Shown here piece after piece: positions 30,589-40,022 of a stretch of DNA of 64,000 nt (position 1 is its first letter; each line of letters opens with the position of its first letter). The notes under the pieces are model-generated. The model did not search any database and was not told the DNA's origin. It worked only from the letters and a program-made list of their open reading frames with translations. The position numbers were made by a program, and so were the translations under genes. The stretch is from positions 1,736,001-1,800,000 of the forward strand of contig NZ_FYFA01000001.1 in the NCBI RefSeq assembly GCF_900188435.1. Direction: 5' to 3'. This stretch comes from Marinobacter sp. es.048 (lineage in GTDB: Bacteria; Pseudomonadota; Gammaproteobacteria; Pseudomonadales; Oleiphilaceae).

Positions 30589-32394
30589 TTATAGAGATGG
30601 CCACAGCGAGTCGAATTCATCCTCGCTGGCTCCGGATGATGCCCGCGGTGCACCAGCATTCAACGTCGCTGCGTTCTGCAATTTGAGTTCGAACTGGCTG
30701 ATGCTGCCAGTGGAGGAGACCTTGCGGGACAGTTGGCCCTGATCTTCCCGACCATCGTGGAGCAGCGAGATGCGGCTTCCCGACTGGAATGGCAGGCGAG
30801 GCGTAATCAGTGTGGCGGACTGGTTGACCACGCTGATTTCCGGTAACAGCAGGCCACGCAGGTACTCACTGCTGTTGCCTACCTTCTGGATAAGGCGGAC
30901 CCCGCAGGGTGACGCGCTCGGGGCGAGCAGCTCAATGCCCACCTGAGTGCCCTGGTTCTTGATCTGTCGAATCCAGCGCACCACAGCCACGCTCCAGGGG
31001 TGTGAGCTTTGCTCCCGAACGCCCAGAACCTCGCCTGCCTGCAAAGAGGGGGGCACGTTGCTTTCCCAGGCAACGCAATAGCCGCCAGGGCTGGTGTTGA
31101 TCAGCAGGGAATGGTGCGATTTTGGCCGGTTCCTGTCCGTCGACGGGGCCTGTGAGTTACCGTAAGCGCCTTTGAAATTTATCGGCGTGTCGCCCGCATG
31201 TAATCTGTCGTCGCTGGGGGCGGCATCGTGAGCGCCTGACCAGGCATCCTGTTTCTGGCGTGAGGATCGTTCGAAAAGGTTCTCTTCCTCATGGTGCCCG
31301 TTGTCGTTGCCATTCACGAATTCGGTAAAGGTTTTCTCGCCGGCAATGAAGTAGTGCGCAGCTGTGAGGCCGACGCAGACCTCAAGGGACCCCTGGCTCG
31401 CGATGCGGTTGAAGTTCCGTTTCGCGAGAATGCCCAGAGCCTGGCTGAGATGGGTCAGCAGGGTGTCGCTAACCTTTGCCGGTACAGTAAGCTCGTGATC
31501 GGTTTCTTTATGCTCGCGACGGGCGTGGAGCGTTTCCGAAAGCATCGCCGAGAGATCCCGCGTGTCAAAGCCGAAGCTGTCGTCCCCGGGCTTCTGTTCG
31601 AGGAGGCTACGGTAAAACGGCGGATTGTCTCGCTCCATGTTGATCACAAACAGGCTGTCGTCCTCAATATCCGGCCCGCATCGGGTGTGGTCAGTCCAGG
31701 ATTCGAAGAGTTCATAAACGTGCAGAAGTTCGGCCTGGCGCAGCTGGTTCGGGCGCGCGCAGCCTAGCAGGAGGATTCGCTTGTAGCTGTCGGCAACCGA
31801 GCTGGTATGACGATGCTGAAGCGTATCGTCCTCCACCTGAACCACAGAGAGCTTGTTGCGATGAGCGAACCGGAATAGCCGGTGACACTCCAGCCAGCTT
31901 TGGGAAGGGCTCGGGCAGTAGAGTTGATGCGATCTCAGAATCGTTGCCGACAGCTCGGAAATGGCGCGATGCGAGGCGGTGGCAATCTGGCGGCGATTTT
32001 TGTCCAGTCCGCCATTGTCGATGAATTCCAGAACACACAGCTTGTAACCGCCGGCCAGATGCAATTGGAGTGCCTGAGACAGATTGGCGATTTTTCGTTG
32101 CTTCTCAGGAAGGGCCACGGCAAGACCCAAGTAGTGGCGGGCAAGCTCGCTACAGACGAAATGAATCTTTTCCCGGATAAGTTCCAGGAACTGCATGCGT
32201 TGCTGGGGTGCGAGGAAAAGGTGATTCAACTCGATAATGGCATGGTAGAGCTGCCGTGATACCTCGCCGATATTGGCCATCGGCAACTGGTCGATCCAGA
32301 CCCGGAACGCCTTGGGCGTCGTGTCACAGAAGGACAGGCTGGCCGTTTTCTGTTCGGGAACGCGGAGATCGGGTTTCAGGGTCTTACCTTCCAT
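30589..32394 (-). CDS. Conserved FimX-neighbour protein with a PilZ-like C-terminal domain
   Basis: 601 residues without signal peptide or membrane segment. The first 350 residues are helical and unrecognised (FRVWIDQLPMANIGEVSRQL at the start). The C-terminal 170 residues look like a PilZ-type beta-barrel: HHSLLINTSPGGYCVAW, then GVREQSSHPWSVAVVRWIRQ and GTQVGIELLAPSA. The classical RxxxR and DxSxxG c-di-GMP motifs are imperfect (NTSPGG replaces the latter). The gene lies 78 bp upstream of fimX on the same strand, as the hypothetical gene beside fimX does in Pseudomonas, so a c-di-GMP or pilus role is likely by context. Confidence 0.7.
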   Translation of the reverse strand: MEGKTLKPDLRVPEQKTASLSFCDTTPKAFRVWIDQLPMANIGEVSRQLYHAIIELNHLFLAPQQRMQFLELIREKIHFVCSELARHYLGLAVALPEKQRKIANLSQALQLHLAGGYKLCVLEFIDNGGLDKNRRQIATASHRAISELSATILRSHQLYCPSPSQSWLECHRLFRFAHRNKLSVVQVEDDTLQHRHTSSVADSYKRILLLGCARPNQLRQAELLHVYELFESWTDHTRCGPDIEDDSLFVINMERDNPPFYRSLLEQKPGDDSFGFDTRDLSAMLSETLHARREHKETDHELTVPAKVSDTLLTHLSQALGILAKRNFNRIASQGSLEVCVGLTAAHYFIAGEKTFTEFVNGNDNGHHEEENLFERSSRQKQDAWSGAHDAAPSDDRLHAGDTPINFKGAYGNSQAPSTDRNRPKSHHSLLINTSPGGYCVAWESNVPPSLQAGEVLGVREQSSHPWSVAVVRWIRQIKNQGTQVGIELLAPSASPCGVRLIQKVGNSSEYLRGLLLPEISVVNQSATLITPRLPFQSGSRISLLHDGREDQGQLSRKVSSTGSISQFELKLQNAATLNAGAPRASSGASEDEFDSLWPSL

Positions 32395-32616
32395 GAATGC
32401 TTGCCAATGTCTGGACCACAGGTGGTATTCCGGGGTTGGCCCTGCCCAGCTGGCGGCTGCTTAATGTCCGCCGGCCTGTCAGGAAAACGCCGTAAATACA
32501 TATTTTTATCTGCAACGTTACTGGACTTTAAAGTATCAAACCAGTTGTAAAAAGCGAGAAGATCATGAGTTGACAATCTTTGACAAGTGAATTTGGGCCG
32601 TTTTTTGCGGAGCCTG

Positions 32617-33657
32617 TCACGGGAACAGATTGATCGGGGTCTTGCTTTCCTTGCCTGGTTCCTCTCTCACCAGCTTCGGCACCAGGAACCCCGGCAATCG
32701 CGACAGCAGTTCGCGGACCAGGTTTCGTGCCTCTTCATCCGGCACATCGTAGTGGTGGGCACCTGCCACCGGGTCAAACGCATGCAGGTAGTAGGGCAGG
32801 ACGCCCGCCTCAAACAGAGTCTCGCTCAATTCTTCAAGCACCGACGCCCGATCATTCACGCCCCTCAGGATAACGCTCTGGTTGAGCAGCGTCGCTCCTG
32901 CCGCCCGGAGATAGCCCAGGGCGCGGCGCGTGGCTGTGTCTATTTCCGCGGGATGATTGACGTGCAGGACGATAACCACCTGAAGCGGCGTCGTCGAAAG
33001 CCACTTCAAAAGCTCGTTGCAGACCCGTTGTGGGATAACCACTGGCAGGCGTGTGTGCAGGCGCAGGCGGCGGATGTGGGGGATGCTACTAATTGCGGTT
33101 GCCCACTGGGCCAGCAGTCGGTCATTGACCGCCAGCGGGTCGCCGCCGCTGAAAATGACTTCATTGATCTCCGGGCTGGCGCCCAGGGTGTCAATCACCC
33201 GCTGCCGGTCGTCCGGGTTCAGGCGTTGTTCATCGTAGGGAAAGTGCCTGCGGAAACAGTAGCGGCAGTTTATCGCACACTGCCCCGTCACCATGAGCAG
33301 GGCGCGGCTGCGGTACTTGCGGATAAGCCCGGTGGTGGCAACGGCGCCCGACTCTTCCAGTGGATCGCTGACGAAACCCGGCGCGTGTGCAGTTTCTTCG
33401 GCAAGGGGAAGCACCTGCCTGAGCAGGGGGTCGGCCGGGTTGGCCTTTTCCATGCGCGCAAGAAACGGCTCGGGCACGCGAACCGAAAACAGGCGGTGAC
33501 CTTGCCGTGCTGCTGTTAGCCATGGTTCCTCGGGTAACTCCAGGCGACGGAGCAGCTCTTCCGGCGACGTCACAGACTCCGACAGCAATTGCTGCCAGCT
33601 GCGATGCTCATGGTCGGAAAGGTGGGCTTCTATACGGGCGGGGGTTCGCTGTATCAT
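32617..33657 (-). CDS. epmB: EF-P-specific lysine 2,3-aminomutase
   Basis: 346-residue radical SAM enzyme. The iron-sulfur cysteines are Cys127, Cys131 and Cys134 in [15 protein letters not shown], followed by the PLP-enzyme family segment [15 protein letters not shown]. It converts alpha-lysine to (R)-beta-lysine, the donor attached to EF-P Lys34 by EpmA. It is divergent from efp, with 45 bp between start codons, so the two probably share a regulatory region. Confidence 0.94.
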   Translation of the reverse strand: MIQRTPARIEAHLSDHEHRSWQQLLSESVTSPEELLRRLELPEEPWLTAARQGHRLFSVRVPEPFLARMEKANPADPLLRQVLPLAEETAHAPGFVSDPLEESGAVATTGLIRKYRSRALLMVTGQCAINCRYCFRRHFPYDEQRLNPDDRQRVIDTLGASPEINEVIFSGGDPLAVNDRLLAQWATAISSIPHIRRLRLHTRLPVVIPQRVCNELLKWLSTTPLQVVIVLHVNHPAEIDTATRRALGYLRAAGATLLNQSVILRGVNDRASVLEELSETLFEAGVLPYYLHAFDPVAGAHHYDVPDEEARNLVRELLSRLPGFLVPKLVREEPGKESKTPINLFP

Positions 33658-33702
33658 ATCGCCCTTCGAATTCTAAACAGTATTTTGTCAGGTGGACATT
33701 TC

Positions 33703-34278
33703 ATGGCTTCATATTCTACCAACGAATTTCGCGGCGGTCTTAAGGTTTTGCTGGATGGCGACCCCTGCATCATTCTCGAGAACGAGTTTGTCAAACCCGG
33801 TAAGGGGCAGGCCTTCAACCGCGTAAAGCTGCGTAACCTCATGACCAACCGGGTCTGGGAGCGCACTTTCAAGTCCGGCGAAAGTCTGGAAGCCGCAGAT
33901 GTCATTGATCAGGACATGGAATACCTCTATACCGACGGTGAGTTCTGGCACTTCATGCTGACTGACGGCTCCTTCGAGCAGTATCCTGCAGATGCCAAGG
34001 CAGTTGGCGATGCCCTGAAGTGGCTGAAAGAGCAGGACGTCTACACAGTGACCCTCTACAACGGTTCGCCGCTGTCGGTAACGCCCCCCAATTTCGTCGA
34101 ACTCGAAGTGGTTGATACCGACCCGGGCATGAAAGGCGACACCGCCCAGGGCGGCTCCAAGCCCGCGACCCTCTCAACCGGAGCCGTGGTCAACGTACCT
34201 CTGTTCATAACGATCGGTGAAGTGCTCAAGGTCGACACACGCTCAGGCGAATACGTCAGCCGGGTCAAGAGCAGTTAA
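33703..34278 (+). CDS. efp: Translation elongation factor P
   Basis: 191 residues, normal length. The modified lysine is Lys34, in [13 protein letters not shown], and the C-terminal OB fold ends with the GEYVSRV segment. EF-P rescues ribosomes stalled at polyproline. ATG 33703 (MASYSTNEF) gives the standard N-terminus; a longer in-frame start at 33589 would overlap the divergent epmB gene. epmA follows after 7 bp. Confidence 0.97.
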   Translation: MASYSTNEFRGGLKVLLDGDPCIILENEFVKPGKGQAFNRVKLRNLMTNRVWERTFKSGESLEAADVIDQDMEYLYTDGEFWHFMLTDGSFEQYPADAKAVGDALKWLKEQDVYTVTLYNGSPLSVTPPNFVELEVVDTDPGMKGDTAQGGSKPATLSTGAVVNVPLFITIGEVLKVDTRSGEYVSRVKSS

Positions 34279-34285
34279 ACCAGTC

Positions 34286-35254
34286 ATGACTCGCGACCCT
34301 GTCTGGCAGCCTTCTGCCTCACAGGCTGCTTTGAAAAGCCGCGCACAGCAACTGGCGTTTGTGCGCGGCTTTTTTGCGCAAAGAGGCGTGCTTGAGGTGG
34401 AGACGCCGATTCTGGGGCGGTGCGGCGTCACTGACGCCAATCTGGACGGCATTCATGCGCAGGTCACCGCTGGCTCCAGAACCGGGGGCTGGCTCCAGAC
34501 GTCTCCCGAATACCACATGAAGCGCTTGCTTGCGGCCGGCTCCGGCTCGATCTATCAGGTCTCCAGAGTGTTCCGTGATGGCGAAAAGGGACGCCGCCAT
34601 AACCCGGAATTCTCGATGTTGGAGTGGTATCGGACCGGGTTCGATGACGTGGCGCTTATGGACGAAGTGTCGGATCTTGTTTGCGGCTGGCTGCAATGTG
34701 AGCGGCCGGTCACTATTCAGTACCGGGAGGCACTGCAACACTGGGCAGGCATCGATCCGTTTGCCGCAACCGATGGCGAACTGATGCAGCGCTGTGAGCA
34801 ATGGCTGGAGCCTGAGCAGTTGGCGGGTCTTGGGCGCGACGGCTGCCTGGATTTTCTGATGAGTTTTGCCGTGGAACCGCACCTTGGCCGGGAGAAGCCT
34901 GTGTTCATAACCGATTATCCGGCGTCTCAGGCTTCGCTGGCGAGGGTTTCAAGATCCGATGGCTTTGAAACAGCGCACCGTTTCGAGCTTTATATCGGCG
35001 GCCTGGAGCTGTGTAACGGTTACTGGGAATTAACCGATCCAGAGGAACAGAGGCTGCGATTTGAGGCCGACAACGAGTTGCGCAGGCGGTCTGGTAAGCC
35101 GGAAATGGTGCTGGATGAGGCATTTCTTGCTGCGCTTGAGCGGGGGTTGCCCGAGTGCTCCGGTGTGGCGCTCGGGCTGGACCGATTGCTGATGCTCAAG
35201 CTCGGGGTTCAGGATATCAGTGAGGTATTGGCATTTCCGTTCGAACGGGCATGA
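34286..35254 (+). CDS. epmA: EF-P--(R)-beta-lysine ligase
   Basis: 322-residue homologue of the class II lysyl-tRNA synthetase catalytic core without the anticodon-binding domain. Class II motif 2 is visible as YQVSRVFRDGEKGRRHNPEF and motif 3 as GVALGLDRLLMLKLG. It attaches beta-lysine to Lys34 of EF-P. ATG 34286 follows the efp stop closely. Its stop codon abuts the stop of psd in a TGATCA palindrome. Confidence 0.95.
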   Translation: MTRDPVWQPSASQAALKSRAQQLAFVRGFFAQRGVLEVETPILGRCGVTDANLDGIHAQVTAGSRTGGWLQTSPEYHMKRLLAAGSGSIYQVSRVFRDGEKGRRHNPEFSMLEWYRTGFDDVALMDEVSDLVCGWLQCERPVTIQYREALQHWAGIDPFAATDGELMQRCEQWLEPEQLAGLGRDGCLDFLMSFAVEPHLGREKPVFITDYPASQASLARVSRSDGFETAHRFELYIGGLELCNGYWELTDPEEQRLRFEADNELRRRSGKPEMVLDEAFLAALERGLPECSGVALGLDRLLMLKLGVQDISEVLAFPFERA

Positions 35255-36109
35255 TCAAGCGAGGGCGCCGAACGCCTCGCCCATGCGAACGGTTTTTCCT
35301 GCTACCTGATCGCCGTTCCAGGCCACGGCGCCCCTGGGCATGACCATGATGACGGTGGAACCCAGTCGAAACCTTCCCATTTCCTCGCCCTTCGCGAAGC
35401 TGATGGCCTGCTCGCCTTCATAGCGGGTTGCAGTAACCTGCTTGCTGCCGGGTACAACAACGCCCGCCCAGCGGGTTTCCACACTGCCAACGATCATGGC
35501 GCCAACCAGCACCAGGGCCATGGGGCCGAAATCGGTGTCGAAGATGCAGACAACCCGCTCATTGCGGGCGAACAGGTTCGGGACATTCTCGGCGGTTACC
35601 GGATTGACTGAGAAAAGCTTGCCGGGAACATGGATCATCTGTCGCAGCGTGCCTGCCACAGGCATATGGATACGATGATAATCCTTGGGAGAGAGGTAGA
35701 TTGTCGAAAACTCGCCATCGGCAAACGGAGCAGTGGTCGCCCCCTCGCCACCGAGCAGTTCGCTCAGGCTGAAAGACTGGCCCTTGGCCTGGAAAACCCG
35801 GTCTCCAGTGACCTGACCGAGCTGGCTGATAGCGCCGTCGACGGGGCTGATCAGGGTTTTTTCGCCGTCGGCCAGGGGGCGGATGCCAGGCTTCAGCTCC
35901 CGGGTGAAGAAATCGTTGAACGTGGCGTAGGCTTCAGGGTTCGGCTCGGCGGCTTCGCTCATGTCAACGCCGTAGCGGCCGATAAACCACTTGATCACCC
36001 GGTTCTTGAGCGCGGGGGAGCGGTCATTGTCCGCCAGACGGCCGGCCAGGTTGGATACCCCCAGTTGCGGCGTGATGTACTGGCTCAGAACAAAAAGCTT
36101 GTCGAACAT
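35255..36109 (-). CDS. psd: Phosphatidylserine decarboxylase
   Basis: 284 residues. The self-cleavage site LGST is present near the C-terminus (RLGSTVIMVMPRG); the serine becomes the pyruvoyl group. The protease-like residues are in ISPVDGAISQLG (Asp) and YLSPKDYHRIHMPV (His). It makes phosphatidylethanolamine at the inner membrane. ATG 36109 (MFDKLFVL) gives the usual N-terminus; an in-frame ATG at 36160 would add 17 residues. It is divergent from motA and convergent with epmA without a single base between their stops. Confidence 0.95.
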   Translation of the reverse strand: MFDKLFVLSQYITPQLGVSNLAGRLADNDRSPALKNRVIKWFIGRYGVDMSEAAEPNPEAYATFNDFFTRELKPGIRPLADGEKTLISPVDGAISQLGQVTGDRVFQAKGQSFSLSELLGGEGATTAPFADGEFSTIYLSPKDYHRIHMPVAGTLRQMIHVPGKLFSVNPVTAENVPNLFARNERVVCIFDTDFGPMALVLVGAMIVGSVETRWAGVVVPGSKQVTATRYEGEQAISFAKGEEMGRFRLGSTVIMVMPRGAVAWNGDQVAGKTVRMGEAFGALA

Positions 36110-36284
36110 TAGATGTGATCCTTTACGCTCAAAGGCGCGAAGTTTACCAAAGACTGCCACCTGTATAGAAATTGTTTCATGGCTTCGCGGTTGCGGCGCG
36201 GCCTTGCTATTATCAGGTCACCTTTTGCGAGGCTGATTCCGGCTCAGGCCGTTAACCAAGAAAAATAGGGCGTGCGTAGATTCT

Positions 36285-37136
36285 ATGTTACTGATCGTCG
36301 GTTCAATTATCGTGATGGCCAGTGTGTTGACTGGCTATGTTCTACACGGCGGCAATTTGATGGTGCTCTGGCAGCCAACCGAAGTGCTGATTATCTTCGG
36401 CGCAGCCTTGGGTTCGTTCATCATTGCCAACCCCCTGCACACTCTTAAAGAGGTCTTTGGAAAAAGCCTTCAGCTGCTCACGGGCTCGCCCTACAAAAAG
36501 GCTTTCTATATGGATCTCCTGAGTTTGCTCTATGAAATCTTCGACAAGTCGCGCAAACAGGGTGTCATGGCGATAGAGGAGGACATCGACAATCCCGAGG
36601 CCAGCCAGATTTTCAGTCGATACCCGGCAGTCATGAAATCCAAAGAATTGTTGGCGTTCATTACTGATTACCTCAGGATCATAAGCTCCGGCAATATGGC
36701 GACACATGAGCTGGAGGGCATGATGGAGAACGAGATTGACAGTCGTCAGCACGAGCTTGAGGAGCCTGCCCACGCTGTCAACAAAATCGCCGATGCGCTG
36801 CCGGGGCTCGGCATCGTTGCAGCGGTTCTCGGTATCGTAATTACCATGAACTTTCTCACCGAAGGGCCGGAAAAGATCGGTCTCAGTGTTGCCGCAGCCT
36901 TGGTGGGTACTTTTCTGGGTATTTTCATGGGGTATGGTTTTGTGGGTCCTGCTTCCATTGCCATGGAGCATTCTGCGAAGTATGAGCTGAAGGCATACGA
37001 GTGCGTCAAATCAGCTATTGTTGCGACTGTTTCCGGGCAGGCACCCCAGATGGCCATTGAGTTCGGCCGCAAGGCGTTGCCCACGGACAAGCGCCCCGGA
37101 TTCCAGGAACTGAACGATCACGTTCGCTCCAAGTAA
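36285..37136 (+). CDS. motA: Flagellar motor stator protein MotA
   Basis: 283 residues with four membrane segments: about 1-20, 30-50, 170-190 and 200-225. The proton-channel half with the conserved prolines is in DALPGLGIVAAVLGIVITM and VGTFLGIFMGYGFVGPAS. Conserved charged residues that face FliG lie in the cytoplasmic loop (about 70-150). It forms the 5:2 stator with MotB, whose gene follows after 31 bp. No FliA-type promoter is evident; a TATTAT at 36208-36213 is a possible -10. Confidence 0.95.
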   Translation: MLLIVGSIIVMASVLTGYVLHGGNLMVLWQPTEVLIIFGAALGSFIIANPLHTLKEVFGKSLQLLTGSPYKKAFYMDLLSLLYEIFDKSRKQGVMAIEEDIDNPEASQIFSRYPAVMKSKELLAFITDYLRIISSGNMATHELEGMMENEIDSRQHELEEPAHAVNKIADALPGLGIVAAVLGIVITMNFLTEGPEKIGLSVAAALVGTFLGIFMGYGFVGPASIAMEHSAKYELKAYECVKSAIVATVSGQAPQMAIEFGRKALPTDKRPGFQELNDHVRSK

Positions 37137-37167
37137 AATTGCAAGCACCTGACCCCGGAGCCGATTC

Positions 37168-38127
37168 GTGGAAGAACAGCCGATCATCATCAAACGCAAG
37201 AAAAAAATTGTCGCAGGCCATCACGGCGGCTCCTGGAAAGTCGCCTTTGCCGATTTTGCCACTGCGATGATGGCGTTCTTCCTGGTGCTCTGGCTAACCG
37301 CGACAGCCTCTCCAGAACAAAAGAAAGCAGTTGAGGGCTATTTTCGGGATCCTGTTGGTTTCACTGAAGGTGGCTCGCCAAACCCGGTTGATCTTGAGGG
37401 TAGTGCCTCGGTGGTTAACGAGGCGAGTCCCGATATCGAATCGAGCCAGATCCAGATTGAAGACGAAGTAGTAGACGAGCTCTCTGAAACTCTTGAACAG
37501 CGCCGTATGCAGGAATTGTTTCAGGAGCTGAAGAAGCAAATCAAGCAGGATGCGACTCTGCAGGAGTTCAAGGATCAGTTACTGATCGATATAACCGACG
37601 AAGGCTTGCGCATTCAGATCGTCGATCGCTCGGGTCGCCCGATGTTCGACAGCGGTCGGGCCGAACTCAAGTACTACTCCCAGGATATTCTGTTTGAATT
37701 GGCGAAGACGCTGGGTTCAGTAAACAACAAAGTCAGCATCACCGGACACACCGACTCCACACCATTCAGCGGCCGGCCCGGTTACACCAATTGGGAGTTG
37801 TCGGCAGACCGTGCAAATACTGCCCGAAGGGCCCTGGTTGCAGGGGGCGTTCGGCAGCAGCAGATCGCTCGCGTTGTCGGGCTGAGCGATTCCGTGCTGT
37901 TTGACAAGGAAGACCCCAATGCGCCTGTTAATCGCCGCATCTCAATTATCGTTCTGAACAAGAAGGCCGTCGATAATATTCAGAGCACTGCCGGCCAGTC
38001 GAATGAGCCGCTGATTGATCTGACTCAGCCGGCTGAGGCAGAGCAGGGAGCGGCTCGCGAGCGTCTGGAAAGCGGGGAATGGCTGCAGGAAAGAGAAGAG
38101 CCCGCACCTGGCGAGCTTAACTGGTAA
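37168..38127 (+). CDS. motB: Flagellar motor stator protein MotB
   Basis: 319 residues. A basic N-terminus precedes a single membrane helix (FADFATAMMAFFLVLWLTA) holding the proton-carrying Asp. A plug and linker follow, and then an OmpA-like peptidoglycan-binding domain (SITGHTDSTPFSGRPGYTNW, LSADRANTARRALVAGG). The C-terminal 35 residues are acidic and variable. The start is GTG 37168. Confidence 0.95.
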   Translation: MEEQPIIIKRKKKIVAGHHGGSWKVAFADFATAMMAFFLVLWLTATASPEQKKAVEGYFRDPVGFTEGGSPNPVDLEGSASVVNEASPDIESSQIQIEDEVVDELSETLEQRRMQELFQELKKQIKQDATLQEFKDQLLIDITDEGLRIQIVDRSGRPMFDSGRAELKYYSQDILFELAKTLGSVNNKVSITGHTDSTPFSGRPGYTNWELSADRANTARRALVAGGVRQQQIARVVGLSDSVLFDKEDPNAPVNRRISIIVLNKKAVDNIQSTAGQSNEPLIDLTQPAEAEQGAARERLESGEWLQEREEPAPGELNW

Positions 38128-38142
38128 GGCCGTTCGGGGTCG

Positions 38143-39198
38143 TCAGTCGAGTTTCAGTCCCCGGGCCTGTTTTTCAGTCATATCCTGAAGGATCCGGTGG
38201 AAGCTTTTCAGCCGCTCAGGACTGATTCTCCCCTCATCTGCCGCCTTGTCGATGGCACAGCCAGGGTCACGCATGTGTCGGCAATTGCGGAATTTGCAGG
38301 TGCCAATCACCTCCCGGATTTCCCGGAAGCCATACTCGATTTCCTGCGCTGTCATATGCCAGAGCCCGAACTCACGAATGCCCGGCGAGTCGATCAACTC
38401 ACCGCCAAGGGGCAGGTGGAACAGTTTGGCCGTGGTTGTGGTATGAATTCCCTTGCCGGTGCTCTCTGACACAGCCCCAACGCGAATGGCCTCATCAGGC
38501 ATCAGGGTCTGGATGATAGACGACTTGCCCACCCCGGACTGGCCAACAAAAACGCTGGTCTGATCCTTAACCAGCGCCTCAACCTCTGGCGAAGGTTTAC
38601 CACCAGACTCAGCGGCAGATGTTCGAACCACCTCATAACCCAGGGCCTCATACCGCCCCAGAAGCGCGTCGATACTTTCCCGGTTGCTGTTGGTGATCAG
38701 ATCGGTCTTGTTCAACAGAATCACCGCCGGAATATCCGTGATCTCGGAGGCCACCAGATACCGGTCGATCAGGTTATCGTGAGGCTCCGGCTCCGGCGCG
38801 ATCACTAGAATAATATGATCGATATTCGCGGCCACCGGCTTCAGGGCACCAAAGTTATCCGGCCGTTGCAGCAGATTGCGACGCTCACTCCGGGCAACGA
38901 TAACCCCGGTTTCGTTCTTTCCCGGGCGCCAGACAACCTTGTCACCGGTCACCAGGCTATCAATGTTTGCGCGAACAAAGCAGCGCACCACAGCGCCTTC
39001 CTGATCGCCCTCGAGCGCTTCGACATCCAGCTGTTGCCCGTAGTGAGCAATGACCAACCCTTCCTGCTCTGGCCCGAGCTCTCCGGCGTCAGCCTGCTCC
39101 TGAACCTTCTTCTCCTTGCGCGCCGCCCGGGCCGCACGCTCTTCCTGGACTTTCTTGATACGGAATTGTTGCTGTTTGTTCAGTCGCCGTTTTGCCAT
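38143..39198 (-). CDS. rsgA: Ribosome small subunit-dependent GTPase A
   Basis: 351 residues with the circularly permuted GTPase order G4-G1-G3: LLNKTDL, then GQSGVGKSSIIQTL, then DSPGIREFGLW. An N-terminal OB fold is preceded by a basic, helical extension (KKVQEERAARAARKEK). The C-terminal zinc site is CKFRNCRHMRDPGC. It checks 30S subunit maturation. It converges on motB with 15 bp between stops and is divergent from orn across a 281-bp region that carries a structured repeat. Confidence 0.95.
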   Translation of the reverse strand: MAKRRLNKQQQFRIKKVQEERAARAARKEKKVQEQADAGELGPEQEGLVIAHYGQQLDVEALEGDQEGAVVRCFVRANIDSLVTGDKVVWRPGKNETGVIVARSERRNLLQRPDNFGALKPVAANIDHIILVIAPEPEPHDNLIDRYLVASEITDIPAVILLNKTDLITNSNRESIDALLGRYEALGYEVVRTSAAESGGKPSPEVEALVKDQTSVFVGQSGVGKSSIIQTLMPDEAIRVGAVSESTGKGIHTTTTAKLFHLPLGGELIDSPGIREFGLWHMTAQEIEYGFREIREVIGTCKFRNCRHMRDPGCAIDKAADEGRISPERLKSFHRILQDMTEKQARGLKLD

Positions 39199-39298
39199 GA
39201 AGTTAGCTGATGCCAGATTTGGTGTGCGTGAGGTGTTACATCATACGTTAATCGTCCACAATACAAAGACAAATCAGACCGGTGTAATCTCATTAACA

Positions 39299-39329
39299 TT
39301 GACCGGCAATGACGTTTTTCTTGTATATC
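39299..39329 (+). promoter_or_regulatory. Weak candidate promoter of orn, upstream of repeat copy C
   Basis: TTGACC (39299-39304), 19-bp spacer, TATATC (39324-39329). If used, the whole repeat at 39350-39443 would be in the orn leader. The spacer is long, so confidence is low. Confidence 0.3.
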
Positions 39330-39349
39330 TCTTAACTTTGCTGCGGGGG

Positions 39350-39443
39350 TGGGGTTGTTGATCCGGGAATGGCGTCGGCCATGGATGGCCGACGCCAAGC
39401 GCACATGGATGTGCTCGTAGCGTTTCCCGGATCAACAACCCCA
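39350..39443 (-). repeat. Structured palindromic element, short form (copy C)
   Basis: Perfect 20-bp inverted arms at 39350-39369 and 39424-39443 around a 54-bp core. The core matches copy A in reverse orientation (50 of 54 by eye). The arm sequence (TGGGGTTGTTGATCCGGGAA) has nothing in common with the arms of A. Inner hairpins are GCACA-tcca-TGTGC and CGGCCAT-cc-ATGGCCG read on the minus strand. It ends 36 bp before the orn start codon. Confidence 0.9.
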
Positions 39444-39479
39444 GGCCCGCGGACTCAAATCTAGAAGGCTGGTAACAAA

Positions 39480-40022
39480 ATGGCAGAAGGCAATCGCCTA
39501 GTTTGGATTGATCTGGAAATGACAGGCCTGGATCCGGAAAAAGAACGGATCATCGAAATGGCCACAATTATCACCGATTCAGAACTCAATATTGTCGCGG
39601 AAGGACCGGTTATTGCCGTCCATCAGCCACAATCCTTTCTGGACTCCATGGACGAATGGTGCACCAGAACCCACGGTGAAAGTGGGCTTACCAAGCGCGT
39701 GCAGAAAAGCGATATCTCCGAGTCTGAAGCCGAGCAGCAGACCATCGACTTCCTGAGAAAGCACATAGAAAGCGGTCAGTCCCCGCTGTGCGGCAACAGC
39801 ATCGGTCAGGACCGCCGGTTCCTGGTCAAATACATGCCCGAACTTGAAGGCTTCTTCCACTACCGGAACCTTGATGTATCGACGGTCAAAGAACTTGCCC
39901 GCCGCTGGCGCCCGGATGTCCTGGCCGGGGTTAAAAAGAAAGGCAGCCATCTTGCTCTGGACGACATCCGCGACTCCATTAACGAGCTGCGCCATTACCG
40001 GGAACACTTCTTCAAACTATAG
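39480..40022 (+). CDS. orn: Oligoribonuclease
   Basis: 180-residue DEDDh exonuclease: [20 protein letters not shown] (Asp, Glu), the SIGQDRRFL segment (Asp) and [15 protein letters not shown] (His, Asp). It clears 2-5-nt RNAs and pGpG from c-di-GMP breakdown, which links it to the EAL proteins in this window. It is divergent from rsgA with repeat copy C in its leader. It overlaps queG tail to tail by six bases (CTATAG). Confidence 0.96.
   Translation: MAEGNRLVWIDLEMTGLDPEKERIIEMATIITDSELNIVAEGPVIAVHQPQSFLDSMDEWCTRTHGESGLTKRVQKSDISESEAEQQTIDFLRKHIESGQSPLCGNSIGQDRRFLVKYMPELEGFFHYRNLDVSTVKELARRWRPDVLAGVKKKGSHLALDDIRDSINELRHYREHFFKL

Noticed and set aside
30589..32394. Naming the FimX-neighbour protein as a true PilZ c-di-GMP receptor
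   Set aside because: The RxxxR and DxSxxG motifs are not intact, so only a PilZ-like fold is suggested.
32587..33519. 310-codon plus-strand open frame opposite epmB
   Set aside because: epmB has an intact radical SAM site and family length; the opposite frame is a shadow.
39350..39443. Repeat family considered as ordinary intrinsic terminators
   Set aside because: Copies lie inside operons or upstream of orn, lack a T-tract tied to a gene end, and share a complex core that terminators do not need.
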